14,384 nucleotides of DNA, taken from positions 1 through 14,384 of the forward strand of contig CALDGX010000023.1 of NCBI GenBank assembly GCA_937941715.1, written 5' to 3'. The notes beneath the pieces were generated by a model. It worked only from the letters and a program-made list of their open reading frames with translations. It did no database searches and was not told the DNA's origin. The translations under genes and the position numbers were made by a program. This DNA comes from an uncultured Chloracidobacterium sp. (GTDB lineage Bacteria; Acidobacteriota; Blastocatellia; Pyrinomonadales; Pyrinomonadaceae). This document shows positions 6,902 to 14,384 of this stretch, in pieces (position 1 is the stretch's first letter; each line of letters opens with the position of its first letter).

Positions 6902-7342
6902 ATGAAGGCCGAGGCAAATATACGACAATTTTCGTTGTCGCCGGTTTCCGAACGGATCCTGGCGGGCCTCGGTGCGTCGGTGATCGCCGGCGGGTCGGCG
7001 GCGGTCGCGTATTTTGACCCGACCAAGGTGTCGATAATGCCGGTGTGCCCGATGTTTTCGGTCACAGGCATCGCGTGTCCGGGCTGCGGCCTGACTCGCG
7101 GATTTCACGCACTTTTCCACGGCGACGTGGTCTCGGCGGTGGATTTTAACCTTCTCGTCCCCGTTTGGGCTCTGATATTTGGATACGTCGTTGTTTCGCT
7201 CTCTCTACTGGCGATCCGCGGCCGCGGTTTGCCGATGTGGGTCACACATCCAAGGTTTCTCTGGACGTTTGTGATCGTGATGGTTGCCTTTGGTGTCCTG
7301 AGAAATATCCCCGTTTATCCGCTGTCCATTCTCTTTCCCTGA
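6902..7342 (+). CDS. DUF2752 family membrane protein
   Basis: This is a 146-residue membrane protein. The DUF2752 signature CPMFSVTGIACPGCGLTR (49-66) has cysteines at 49, 59 and 62, followed by HGD (73-75) and a conserved FNLLVP turn (82-87). Three hydrophobic segments lie at about 20-37, 84-105 and 119-141. The family has no established function; the CPGCG motif could bind a metal or a disulphide partner, but this is a guess. The reading frame stays open upstream into holB, but the ATG at 6902 starts a sensible protein 32 bases after the holB stop. The ribosome site is weak. It is the last gene of the plus-strand block and converges on ispG with a 47-bp gap in which I see no clear terminator hairpin. 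Confidence 0.85.
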   Translation: MKAEANIRQFSLSPVSERILAGLGASVIAGGSAAVAYFDPTKVSIMPVCPMFSVTGIACPGCGLTRGFHALFHGDVVSAVDFNLLVPVWALIFGYVVVSLSLLAIRGRGLPMWVTHPRFLWTFVIVMVAFGVLRNIPVYPLSILFP

Positions 7343-7389
7343 GGCCTTTTCAACGGACAATTTACCGAGCATCGTGCCGCGTCCGGGAT
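7343..7389. other. Convergent gap between the DUF2752 gene and ispG
   Basis: These 47 bases separate two converging genes. I see no stem-loop with a T-tract on either strand, so termination may depend on Rho or read into the opposing gene. Confidence 0.4.
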
Positions 7390-8499
7390 CTACGTGATCT
7401 GGACGAACGGCTTGTCGGCGCCGAGCGGTTTGGCATCAGCACCTTCACGGCGGAGAATTTCGACCTCTTTGACAAATTCTTCAACGATATCGGCGCCGGC
7501 TACGCGCCGCATCGGCACACCGTCCTTGAAGATCATTCCGACATTTCGGCCGAAAGTGACGCCGAGTTGGCTGTCATGAGCCTCGCCGGGACCATTGACG
7601 GCACAGCCCATGATCGATAGGTGAAGCGGTTCTTCGACGTGTGCGAGACGGCGTTCGACCTCGGTGACGATCTCGACAAAATTATCGATATCCAGCCGCC
7701 CGCACGTCGGGCAGGCAACGACCGTGACGCCGCGTTTGCGGAGTTCGAGCGATTTGAGAATTTCCCAGCCAACACGAACCTCTTCGTGCGGCTCGGCAGC
7801 AAGGCTGACACGGATCGTATCGCCGATGCCCTCGTGCAGCAGTATTCCGAGCCCGATCGCCGATTTTATCGTTCCGCCAAACGGCGTTCCGGCCTCGGTG
7901 ACGCCGAGGTGCAGCGGATAATCGACCTTTTGCGCCATTAGCCTGTAGGCCGCGACCATCCGATTAACGTCTGACGCCTTAAGCGAAATAATGGTGTTAC
8001 TAAACCCGAGGTCCTCAAGTATCCGGACGTGCCGCATACCGCTTTCGACCATCGCTTCGGGCGTCGCCGAACCGTACTTTTTAAGCAGGTCTTTTTCAAG
8101 CGAACCGCCGTTCACGCCTATGCGGATCGGGACATTCTGTGCCTCAGCGGCACGGACGACCTCGCGGACCCGATCGATGTGGCCGATATTGCCCGGATTG
8201 ATACGGAGTTTGTCGATGCCTGCGTCGAGGGCTTTAAGGGCTAACTTATAGTGAAAGTGAATGTCCGCGACGATCGGCACGTTTGTGCGTTTGCGTATCT
8301 CGTACATCGCCGCCGCAGCATCGTCATCAGGTACGGCGATCCGGACGATCTCGCAGCCGGCCTCGACCATTTCGTCGATCTGCCTGATCGTTGCATCGAC
8401 GTCCGTCGTATCAGTTTTGGTCATTGACTGCACGACGACCGGCGCACCGCCGCCGATCTGAATGTCGCGAACCATTACCGCTCTTGTCACTCTTGCCAT
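7390..8499 (-). CDS. ispG: 4-hydroxy-3-methylbut-2-en-1-yl diphosphate synthase (MEP pathway, GcpE)
   Basis: IspG is the [4Fe-4S] enzyme that reductively converts MEcPP to HMBPP, the penultimate MEP-pathway step. The protein has 369 residues. The TIM-barrel part shows VQSMTKTDT near the N-terminus, VADIHFHYKLAL and LRINPGNIG. The cluster ligands are CPTCGR (Cys263, Cys266) and MGCAVNGPGEA (Cys299), with Glu306 as the expected fourth ligand. This is the compact bacterial form without the plant/Chlamydia insert domain. The ATG at 8499 gives MARVTRAV and lies four bases after the rseP stop. Longer upstream extensions would overlap rseP and lack family similarity. The ribosome site is weak, so translation is probably coupled to rseP. 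Confidence 0.96.
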   Translation of the reverse strand: MARVTRAVMVRDIQIGGGAPVVVQSMTKTDTTDVDATIRQIDEMVEAGCEIVRIAVPDDDAAAAMYEIRKRTNVPIVADIHFHYKLALKALDAGIDKLRINPGNIGHIDRVREVVRAAEAQNVPIRIGVNGGSLEKDLLKKYGSATPEAMVESGMRHVRILEDLGFSNTIISLKASDVNRMVAAYRLMAQKVDYPLHLGVTEAGTPFGGTIKSAIGLGILLHEGIGDTIRVSLAAEPHEEVRVGWEILKSLELRKRGVTVVACPTCGRLDIDNFVEIVTEVERRLAHVEEPLHLSIMGCAVNGPGEAHDSQLGVTFGRNVGMIFKDGVPMRRVAGADIVEEFVKEVEILRREGADAKPLGADKPFVQIT

Positions 8500-8503
8500 A
8501 AAA

Positions 8504-9928
8504 CTATTTCTTTTGTTCAGCCGCCGGTTTGTCGGACGTCGAACCCCAGTTCGACGCGATCCTCGAGAAATCCAGGAAGAAGACAAACGCCATAAGTACG
8601 AGGATCATCGCCAGGCCGGTCAGTTGGATGCGCTCCTTGGCAACCATCGACAGCGTCTTGCCGAACCACGACATCACTTTATCAATGGCGAGGACCATAA
8701 TTTGCCCGCCGTCGAGCATCGGGATCGGCAGAAGGTTGAAGATGCCAAGACTCAGGCTGATGACAGTCAGGATGAGGAAAAACCCCTCGGCGCCCATAAT
8801 GCGGGTGGCCTCGGCCGACTGCTGAAAGATGCCGACCGGGCCGCCAAGCCCCGAATCCTTGACCGAGCGGCTGCCCGAAAAGACCTGACCAAGGACCGAA
8901 CCCGTTGCCTTGAGGTTTTCCCAATTCGTGCTGAATGCATGTTCGACGGCCATTCCGAGCGACGCTTTTTCGAGCGGAAGGTCGGGCCGTGTAAATCCGA
9001 AACCGAGGCGTTCGGTCCCGTCCTCCAGTTTTCTGACCGTTGCGGTCAGAGTCAGCGGCTTGCCCTCGCGTTCGACCAGAACGCTGATCGGGGCCGATTT
9101 ATACTTCTGAACGAGCGTGCTCGCCTGCTGATTATTGCGGACGGCTTCGCCGTTAAACGACACGATCCGGTCACCCGGTTTGAGGCCCGCTTCGTCTGCC
9201 GGAGTCCCGGGTTGGACGACCCCGACGACGACCGGCACAGCACCCATATCGGGCTCGGCATCGAGAAGTCCGGCCTTTTGTCCGGCAAAGACGTCCTCCT
9301 TACGCGGCGTGATCTCAAGCGATACACGCTGGCCGTTACGCTCAACGACCATCGGCAGTTTTCGGTCGGGGTTGATGCCGGCCTCGACCGAGATGTTACG
9401 CCAGGTCGGATTTTCGACGCCGTTGAAAGAGACAATGCGGTCGCCGACCTGAATACCGGCCGCCGCGGCCGCACCCTCGGCCCGAACGGTCCCGATCACT
9501 GGTGCCGGCACTGACGGAATACCCTGAATAAGTGCCATCCCGAACGGGATCGAAAACGCCAATACGAGGTTCATGAACGGACCGCCGATCATTACCAGGA
9601 ATTTCTGCCAACGGGGGCGAAGCTCGTATAGTTCCGATTCGGGGACGCGCTCGGTCGTGTCGTCCTTGCCCTCAAGCGGCCCGGTTGCCTCATCTCCGTA
9701 CAGCTTTACATAGGCGCCGAGCGGTATCGCGCTGATGCGGTAATCGGTATGGCCGCGTTTGAAGCCCCATATCCGCGGCCCGAGGCCGAAGAACGAATAT
9801 GCCTCGACACGCATCCCGAAAAACTTGGCGACGATAAAGTGGCCGAATTCGTGAATATTGATGGCAATGCCGAGGATCACGAGCGGAACCAGGACGTAGT
9901 AAAAAGCTGTGGTGAAAATACCTTCCAT
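8504..9928 (-). CDS. rseP: RseP-type site-2 membrane metalloprotease with two PDZ domains
   Basis: This is a 474-residue M50 zinc protease that cuts transmembrane substrates such as anti-sigma factors during envelope stress responses. The active-site HEFGH (26-30) lies in the first membrane segment and the third zinc ligand in LLPIPMLDGGQ (399-409, Asp406). Two PDZ domains sit between them in the periplasm, at about 140-205 and 230-300, each with a G-(I/L)-x-x-GDRIVSFNG core. Membrane segments are near 9-25, 110-134, 383-402 and 436-453. The C-terminus is short and polar (SDKPAAEQKK). The ATG at 9928 has no clear Shine-Dalgarno. Position between dxr and ispG is a widespread arrangement for rseP, and no partner anti-sigma factor gene is visible here. 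Confidence 0.94.
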   Translation of the reverse strand: MEGIFTTAFYYVLVPLVILGIAINIHEFGHFIVAKFFGMRVEAYSFFGLGPRIWGFKRGHTDYRISAIPLGAYVKLYGDEATGPLEGKDDTTERVPESELYELRPRWQKFLVMIGGPFMNLVLAFSIPFGMALIQGIPSVPAPVIGTVRAEGAAAAAGIQVGDRIVSFNGVENPTWRNISVEAGINPDRKLPMVVERNGQRVSLEITPRKEDVFAGQKAGLLDAEPDMGAVPVVVGVVQPGTPADEAGLKPGDRIVSFNGEAVRNNQQASTLVQKYKSAPISVLVEREGKPLTLTATVRKLEDGTERLGFGFTRPDLPLEKASLGMAVEHAFSTNWENLKATGSVLGQVFSGSRSVKDSGLGGPVGIFQQSAEATRIMGAEGFFLILTVISLSLGIFNLLPIPMLDGGQIMVLAIDKVMSWFGKTLSMVAKERIQLTGLAMILVLMAFVFFLDFSRIASNWGSTSDKPAAEQKK

Positions 9929-9976
9929 AATATAGCTATTTCGATTCGGCCGCCTCGGCGTGCGTTGTCATTAAAA

Positions 9977-10005
9977 GTTTAAGGGGGGCACCACCGGCGA
10001 GTCAA
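9977..10005 (-). promoter_or_regulatory. Candidate weak promoter for rseP-ispG
   Basis: On the minus strand TTGACT (10000-10005) and TTAAAC (9977-9982) are separated by 17 bases, with the -35 close to consensus and the -10 weak. This would start RNA near 9970, about 42 bases before the rseP ATG, and would give rseP-ispG expression independent of dxr. Support is by sequence match only. Confidence 0.22.
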
Positions 10006-10012
10006 ACTAATT

Positions 10013-11191
10013 TCAATTTGACGCCTTGGAAGTCGCGGCCGCCAACGAAAGAGACGCAGTCTCGCGGGCCCATTTATCGACGCCCAGGACGACATCGAGC
10101 CCGCTCACCTGCTCGACCGTGTGCAGGTCCATGACCTTGCGGTTTATCTCGGCGATCTGGTCGACCCTGATCTTGCCGTCAAGAAACGCTTCGACGCTGA
10201 CCTCGTTGGCGGCATTCAGAGCGGCGGGCATTGTGCCGCCGATCCGCAACGCGTCAAATGCCAACGCGAGACAGGGAAATTTTTTGGTGTCAGGTTCCTC
10301 GAAATCGAGTTTACCGATCGTGGCGAGGTCGAGCGGCGGCAGGCAGTTCGGCAGGCGGTCCGGATAGGTCAGCGCATACTGAATGGCGTGCTTCATATCG
10401 GTCACGCCCAACTGTGCGATGACCGAACCGTCGCGCATTTCGACCATCGAGTGGATCACCGACTGAGGGTGGACAATGACCGAGATCCGCTCAGCGTCGA
10501 GTCCAAAAAGCCATTTTGCTTCAATTACCTCGAGGCCCTTGTTCATCAGTGTGGCAGAGTCGATCGTGATCTTGTCGCCCATCATCCAGTTCGGGTGATT
10601 GAGAGCTTCGTCACGGGTCGCGGCCGCGATCTTTTCAATGGGCCAAGTGCGAAACGGCCCTCCCGACGCGGTAAGGATGATCCGCCGAACCTCGTCGGCA
10701 CGCTCACCGCGAAGGCACTGGTGGATCGCGTTATGCTCGCTGTCGACGGGCAGTATCTCGGCACCCGAGCGGGCGGCTGCTGCCGTCATTAGTTCGCCCG
10801 CCATCACTAACGTTTCTTTGTTTGCCAGTGCGACACGTTTGCCCGCCTCGATCGCACGCAGCGTCGGCACAAATCCGACGGCGCCGACTGTAGCCGAGAC
10901 GACGGTGTCAACGCGGTCGGCCGTCGCGACCGCGATCAGGCCCTCATCGCCGACGAGTATCTTCGGTTTGAACGACCCGAGATTATGCAGAGCACGCTCG
11001 AGCTGCTCGGCGCCGAGGTCGTCGGCACAGGCTGCGATCTCGGGCTTGAAGGCGACGATCTGCTCAATAAAACGGGCGATATTGCGCCCGGCCGCCATCG
11101 CCGTTACACGAATATCGCCGAGATGTTCGACAACCTTGAGGGTATTACAGCCGATAGAGCCGGTTGAACCGAGGATTGAGATATGCTTCAT
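10013..11191 (-). CDS. dxr: 1-deoxy-D-xylulose 5-phosphate reductoisomerase
   Basis: Dxr makes MEP from DXP using NADPH, the first committed step of the MEP pathway. The protein has 392 residues. The Rossmann motif GSTGSIG is at 8-14, ANKETLV at 123-129, and the metal-binding Asp150 and Glu152 lie in PVDSEHNA. TASGGPF (175-181), the NHPNWMMGDKITIDSATLMNKGLE block (to Glu221, the third metal ligand) and HPQSVIHSMVE follow. All expected catalytic residues are present. The ATG at 11191 gives MKHISILGSTG, the standard family N-terminus; the codon two positions upstream is TTG. No Shine-Dalgarno precedes the start, and two small hairpins occupy that region. rseP follows after 84 bp and the SulP gene ends 63 bp upstream. 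Confidence 0.96.
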   Translation of the reverse strand: MKHISILGSTGSIGCNTLKVVEHLGDIRVTAMAAGRNIARFIEQIVAFKPEIAACADDLGAEQLERALHNLGSFKPKILVGDEGLIAVATADRVDTVVSATVGAVGFVPTLRAIEAGKRVALANKETLVMAGELMTAAAARSGAEILPVDSEHNAIHQCLRGERADEVRRIILTASGGPFRTWPIEKIAAATRDEALNHPNWMMGDKITIDSATLMNKGLEVIEAKWLFGLDAERISVIVHPQSVIHSMVEMRDGSVIAQLGVTDMKHAIQYALTYPDRLPNCLPPLDLATIGKLDFEEPDTKKFPCLALAFDALRIGGTMPAALNAANEVSVEAFLDGKIRVDQIAEINRKVMDLHTVEQVSGLDVVLGVDKWARETASLSLAAATSKASN

Positions 11192-11211
11192 AAGCAAGCT
11201 AACAGATTAGC
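11184..11211 (-). promoter_or_regulatory. dxr: Paired small hairpins around the dxr start codon
   Basis: On the transcript strand GCTAA-TCTG-TTAGC (11198-11211) is followed one base later by TGCTT-ATG-AAGCA (11184-11196), placing the dxr start codon in a three-base loop. Each stem has only five pairs, so stability is modest. No Shine-Dalgarno is present between them. Whether this affects translation is unknown. Confidence 0.25.
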
Positions 11212-11254
11212 ATATTTGCGGACCCGAATGCCGCCGTCAGCGGACCCGTGAACC

Positions 11255-12949
11255 TTATTGATCTCGTTCCTGGTGTCTTTCCGGGCCGTTTGAGTCGAGG
11301 TGTGCCTTGGCGATCTCGAGAGCCGCGAAGATGTCGCCCGCGAAATTTCGGCGGCCGACCGTTTCGACAAAGCCGCTCTTTCGCATCACGCGGTAAACAC
11401 TTCGGGAGACGGCCGAGAAGATAAGCAGTTGGCCGTTCTCGCGGGCCTCGGCGGCGAGTTCTTCAAGTACGTGCACGCCGCTGGCGTCGATGGTCGGGAC
11501 CTGCCGCATGCGGAGAATGAGCACCTTGGGTTTGGTGGCGACCACGCGGATCGATTCTTTGAACTGGCGCACTGCGCCGAAAAACAGCGAACCATAGATC
11601 TCGAAAACCTCGACGCCTTTCGGGATCGAGACGCCCGACATATCGCGCGCCTGAAACTCTTCATCCTCGCGAAGATTCTCCGTGATGAGGTCGACGTGTG
11701 TTTCGTTCGACATCTTTTGCAGGAACATGAAAGCAGCGAGCAGTACGCCGACCTGAATGGCGACCGTCAATTCGATAAGAACGGTGAGCAGAAATGTCGC
11801 GAGCAGGACCGCGACGTCGGCACGGGGGCTCTTGAGCAGATGCGAAAATTCACGCCACTCGCTCATGTTGTACGCGACGACTATCAGGATCGCAGCGAGT
11901 GTCGCCATCGGGATCATCGCCGCCCATTTGCCGATAAATATCAGCACGAGCAGCAGGAAGACGCAATGGATGATCGCGGCGACGGGTGTCGAACCGCCGC
12001 TCTTTATGTTTGTCGCCGTTCGGGCGATCGCGCCGGTCGCGGGGATGCCGCCGAACATCACTGAGACGATATTGCCGGTTCCCTGAGCGATTAGCTCCAT
12101 ATTCGAACGGTGCCGCGTGCCGGTCATACCGTCTGCAACCACGGCGGCCAACAGCGATTCGAGACCCGCGAGAATAGCGATCGTGATCGCCGGCGAGAAC
12201 ATCTGCTGCACAAGCGGCCATGTGACGACCGGGAAATGCGGCGTCGGCAGCGAGTTCGGCACGCCGCCAAATCGCGAAGCAATCGTATCGACCGGAATTT
12301 GAAAATACTGTACGACAAAGGTGACGGCAAGGATCGCGACCAGAGGGCTTGGCACCTTACGGGTGACCTTTGGCCAAAAGACAATTATCAGCAGCGAAGC
12401 CACACCCACGGCGATAGTATACGGGTCAACGGTCGAGATGTGGCGTACATACTCGATCCACTTTTCAGTGAAATCAGCGGGTACCTTTTCGAGTTTGAGG
12501 CCCAAAAGGTCGCTGACCTGCGACGAGAAGATGATCAAGGCAATGCCAGAGGTAAATCCGACGACAACGGGGTACGGTACAAATTTCAAGAACGCGCCCA
12601 TCCTGGCGAGGCCCATTATGATGAGCATGACACCGGCGATTAGCGTCGCGACGACCAGTCCGTCGTAACCGTATTTCTGGACGATGCCGTAAACGATGAC
12701 GATGAACGCTCCCGTCGGCCCGCTGATCTGGGCACGCGATCCGCCTAGAACGGCGATCACAAATCCGGCAAAAATTGCGGTGTAAAGGCCCTGTTCGGGT
12801 TTTACGCCGGACGCTATCGCAAGCGCGATCGACAGCGGCAAAGCCACCACGCCGACCGTCAACCCGCCGAGCAGATCGCCATGAAACTGCTTGAACGTAT
12901 AGCCTTCGCGAAGGACGGTGAGCAATTTGGGTTCAAGTTTGCGGTGCAT
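11255..12949 (-). CDS. SulP family anion transporter with C-terminal STAS domain
   Basis: This is a 564-residue SLC26/SulP transporter, a family that carries sulfate, bicarbonate or dicarboxylates across the inner membrane. The core spans about 20-410 with the usual many membrane segments. Conserved blocks are ALAIASGVKPEQGLYTAIFA (42-61), GGSRAQISGPTGAF (69-82), GLESLLAAVVAD (262-273, with the conserved Glu264) and GGIPATGAIARTATN (300-314). A STAS domain covers about 440-550 and has TIDASG (486-491), where STAS proteins often carry a regulatory serine. Substrate cannot be read from sequence; both sulfate and bicarbonate or C4-dicarboxylate uptake are possible. AAAGG five bases before the ATG overlaps the stop of the phosphatase gene eight bases upstream, so the two are probably cotranslated. 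No cysteine or sulfur-assimilation genes are nearby. Confidence 0.93.
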   Translation of the reverse strand: MHRKLEPKLLTVLREGYTFKQFHGDLLGGLTVGVVALPLSIALAIASGVKPEQGLYTAIFAGFVIAVLGGSRAQISGPTGAFIVIVYGIVQKYGYDGLVVATLIAGVMLIIMGLARMGAFLKFVPYPVVVGFTSGIALIIFSSQVSDLLGLKLEKVPADFTEKWIEYVRHISTVDPYTIAVGVASLLIIVFWPKVTRKVPSPLVAILAVTFVVQYFQIPVDTIASRFGGVPNSLPTPHFPVVTWPLVQQMFSPAITIAILAGLESLLAAVVADGMTGTRHRSNMELIAQGTGNIVSVMFGGIPATGAIARTATNIKSGGSTPVAAIIHCVFLLLVLIFIGKWAAMIPMATLAAILIVVAYNMSEWREFSHLLKSPRADVAVLLATFLLTVLIELTVAIQVGVLLAAFMFLQKMSNETHVDLITENLREDEEFQARDMSGVSIPKGVEVFEIYGSLFFGAVRQFKESIRVVATKPKVLILRMRQVPTIDASGVHVLEELAAEARENGQLLIFSAVSRSVYRVMRKSGFVETVGRRNFAGDIFAALEIAKAHLDSNGPERHQERDQ

Positions 12950-12957
12950 TTTGGCCT

Positions 12958-13491
12958 TTATTTCTTCTCGACGCGGTCGCGGTAATAATCGTTGATAAAG
13001 TCACGCATCGCGAATTGCCACCAGCCGATCCCAAATTTCTCGGCCTCGTCGCCGGCTCGCTTGGCGTTCCAGCCGTCGTGTGTCATGCGATAAACCGCGA
13101 TAACGGTCCCAGTGCGGTCAGATCCGCGTTTGCAATGGATGAAAACGGGTTGGTTCGCGGCTGAGTTTACTGCGTCGAGTATCTTTTCGATGTCGGAAAC
13201 GCCCGGGCGAGCCCAATTGTCGAGAGGGAAATTGATAAACCGCATTCCGGCCTTTTCGACAAGTGCCCTTTCTTTAGAGGCCTTATCGTCGTTGTCGCGA
13301 AGGTCGATGACCGTCATGATCCCGAGCCGCTTTAAATCGGCAAATCCGGCGTCGTTCGGTTGTCCGCCGCGGTAGAGGCTATCGTTGATCTTCTGAAAAT
13401 TCGGAAGATCGCGGTTCACTGTCGGGGTTTGGGCGGCAAGGCTGATCGCGAATGCGGCGAAAACCGACAAAAGCGCTACGTAACTTCTCAT
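12958..13491 (-). CDS. Exported dual-specificity/tyrosine phosphatase-like protein
   Basis: This is a 177-residue protein with a clear signal peptide (1-20, ISLAAQ) and a complete cysteine-phosphatase domain. The opening NFQKINDSLYRGGQPNDAGF (31-50) and VIDLRDN (61-67) are typical of bacterial DSP/PTP-like proteins. The P-loop HCKRGSDRTG (119-128) supplies the nucleophile Cys120 and Arg126, and Asp91 is a plausible general acid. The signal sequence places it outside the cytoplasm, so its target may be a phospholipid, phosphosugar, inositol phosphate or exported phosphoprotein rather than a cytoplasmic kinase substrate; this is inference. Its start overlaps the hisS stop as ATGA, and the SulP gene starts eight bases after its stop. 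Both neighbours suggest one transcript, although the functional link is unclear. Confidence 0.88.
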   Translation of the reverse strand: MRSYVALLSVFAAFAISLAAQTPTVNRDLPNFQKINDSLYRGGQPNDAGFADLKRLGIMTVIDLRDNDDKASKERALVEKAGMRFINFPLDNWARPGVSDIEKILDAVNSAANQPVFIHCKRGSDRTGTVIAVYRMTHDGWNAKRAGDEAEKFGIGWWQFAMRDFINDYYRDRVEKK

Positions 13492-14384
13492 CGCCGAATC
13501 CTTGCCGTGATGTCGCGGACGGTCAGGCGAAACTCTTCGCCGCTGCTCATATTCTTGAGCTTAACAACGCCCGCGGCCCGCTCGTCGTCACCGAGAACAC
13601 ACACGAACGGGACACCGATCGAGTCGGCGTACTTGAACTGTTTGCCGAGTTTGTCCGCCTCGGGATAGAGCGTGACCCGGATGCCGCTCTGACGAAGCTC
13701 GGTTGCGAGGCTCAGCGAATCTGAAACGGTCTCATCATTCCAGATCGTCACCAATACGTCGGCCGGCGTCGACTCGGCGATCTCGGGCGGAAACATCCCG
13801 CGTTCTTCCATAACCACCAGTATCCGCTCGAGCCCCAACGAAAATCCGCAAGCCGGTATCTGTTCTTTGCCGAACATCCCGATCAACCCGTCATAACGGC
13901 CGCCGCCGCCGAGCGAGCCGGCGAGGTCGGGAACGTTGATCTCCATGATCGTACCCGTGTAGTACGAAAGCCCGCGAGCCAGCGACGGATCGATCTTGAC
14001 GGGACCGTCGCCGCAAAGCCGCAGAACGGCGTCGAGGTCTGCGTTTGTCGAATTGCCGACAACAGCCGCGAGGAATTTGTTAGCTGAATTTTCAGCGATC
14101 CCGCGATCGATCAGCTCTTTCCTAACGCCGTCGACGCCGATCTTGTCGAGTTTATCTAACGCAACAAGTGCATCGGTCTCACTTTCAATTCCCGCGTCGG
14201 CGACCATCTGCGAAAGGAGTTGTCTGTGATTAATACGGACCGTGAAATCATTAAACCCGAGCCTGGTCAATATGTCGCAGGCAGCCGAGATGATCTCAGC
14301 TTCAACGACCATTGAGGTCGATCCGATGCAATCGACATCACATTGGTAGAATTCGCGAAAACGGCCTTTGGCAGGGCGATCGGC
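13488..14384 (-). CDS. hisS: Histidyl-tRNA synthetase, C-terminal part (runs off the window)
   Basis: HisRS charges tRNA-His. The frame is open to the right edge, so the start is outside the window and the visible 298 residues are the C-terminal part. The first visible residues contain class II motif 2 (GRFREFYQCD, 7-16). The histidine-binding motif reads GLSYYTG (138-144), with Ser where many HisRS have Asp; GGGGRYDG is at 159-166. Class II motif 3 is GFSLGLERI (180-188). The anticodon-binding domain covers about 207-298. The style of the GTIMEINVPDLAG region resembles the HisRS form shared with Bacteroidota and eukaryotes more than the E. coli form. The stop overlaps the ATG of the exported phosphatase by four bases. 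Confidence 0.95.
   Translation of the reverse strand, partial: ADRPAKGRFREFYQCDVDCIGSTSMVVEAEIISAACDILTRLGFNDFTVRINHRQLLSQMVADAGIESETDALVALDKLDKIGVDGVRKELIDRGIAENSANKFLAAVVGNSTNADLDAVLRLCGDGPVKIDPSLARGLSYYTGTIMEINVPDLAGSLGGGGRYDGLIGMFGKEQIPACGFSLGLERILVVMEERGMFPPEIAESTPADVLVTIWNDETVSDSLSLATELRQSGIRVTLYPEADKLGKQFKYADSIGVPFVCVLGDDERAAGVVKLKNMSSGEEFRLTVRDITARIRR

Noticed and set aside
5824..6903. The 10-mer TAAGTAGAAT before both holB and the DUF2752 gene
   Set aside because: Its distance to the two start codons differs (four bases before one, overlapping the other), so a shared control role is unlikely; probably chance.
8462..9514. A 350-codon open frame antisense to rseP
   Set aside because: It lies wholly opposite a gene with clear zinc and PDZ motifs, is rich in charged low-information sequence and shows no domain. 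It is a GC-rich shadow frame.
11300..12064. A 254-codon open frame antisense to the SulP gene
   Set aside because: It mirrors the STAS domain and last membrane segments of a well-supported gene; its composition is typical of an antisense shadow.
1..14384. Mobile elements, CRISPR arrays, tRNA or rRNA genes
   Set aside because: No transposase, integrase, repeat array, terminal inverted repeats or RNA gene signature was seen in either strand.

Overview
The window reads as an ordinary chromosomal segment of a GC-rich, didermic, free-living bacterium. Several points favour an Acidobacteriota member, perhaps Blastocatellia/Pyrinomonadaceae-like: the Hfq and HisRS sequence styles, a secreted GH92 mannosidase, exported small proteins and a SulP transporter among housekeeping genes. 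That placement is inference from protein flavour, not from a marker phylogeny. Genes are packed tightly and no gene-free stretch exceeds 100 bases. I see no tRNA, rRNA, CRISPR array, transposase or phage gene.

Layout. (1) Positions 1-3862, all minus strand: the first codons of an OsmC-type peroxiredoxin (running off the left edge), an exported concanavalin A-like/DUF1080-like protein, a secreted GH92 alpha-mannosidase directly upstream of it and probably cotranscribed, and a YhhN/TMEM86 membrane protein. (2) Positions 3897-7342, plus strand: miaA, hfq, tmk, holB and a DUF2752 membrane protein. These cover tRNA modification, the RNA chaperone, dTMP synthesis and the clamp loader. yhhN and miaA diverge from an intergenic gap of only about 34 bp. 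(3) Positions 7390-14384, all minus strand: hisS (partial, running off the right edge), an exported dual-specificity-type phosphatase, a SulP-STAS anion transporter, dxr, rseP and ispG. dxr and ispG are two steps of the MEP isoprenoid pathway, and dxr-rseP-ispG clustering is a known bacterial arrangement. The plus and minus blocks converge at 7342/7390.

The genes are mostly core functions. The more interesting material is at junctions. A 19-bp palindrome upstream of hfq contains an extended -10 promoter motif. A perfect 16-bp palindrome overlaps the yhhN stop codon, upstream of the GH92 gene. dxr has a start codon within a small hairpin and no Shine-Dalgarno. tmk has a TTG start overlapping the hfq stop. 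An exported PTP-like phosphatase overlaps hisS by ATGA. I found no convincing novel multi-gene system, and the findings below are modest regulatory or context observations.
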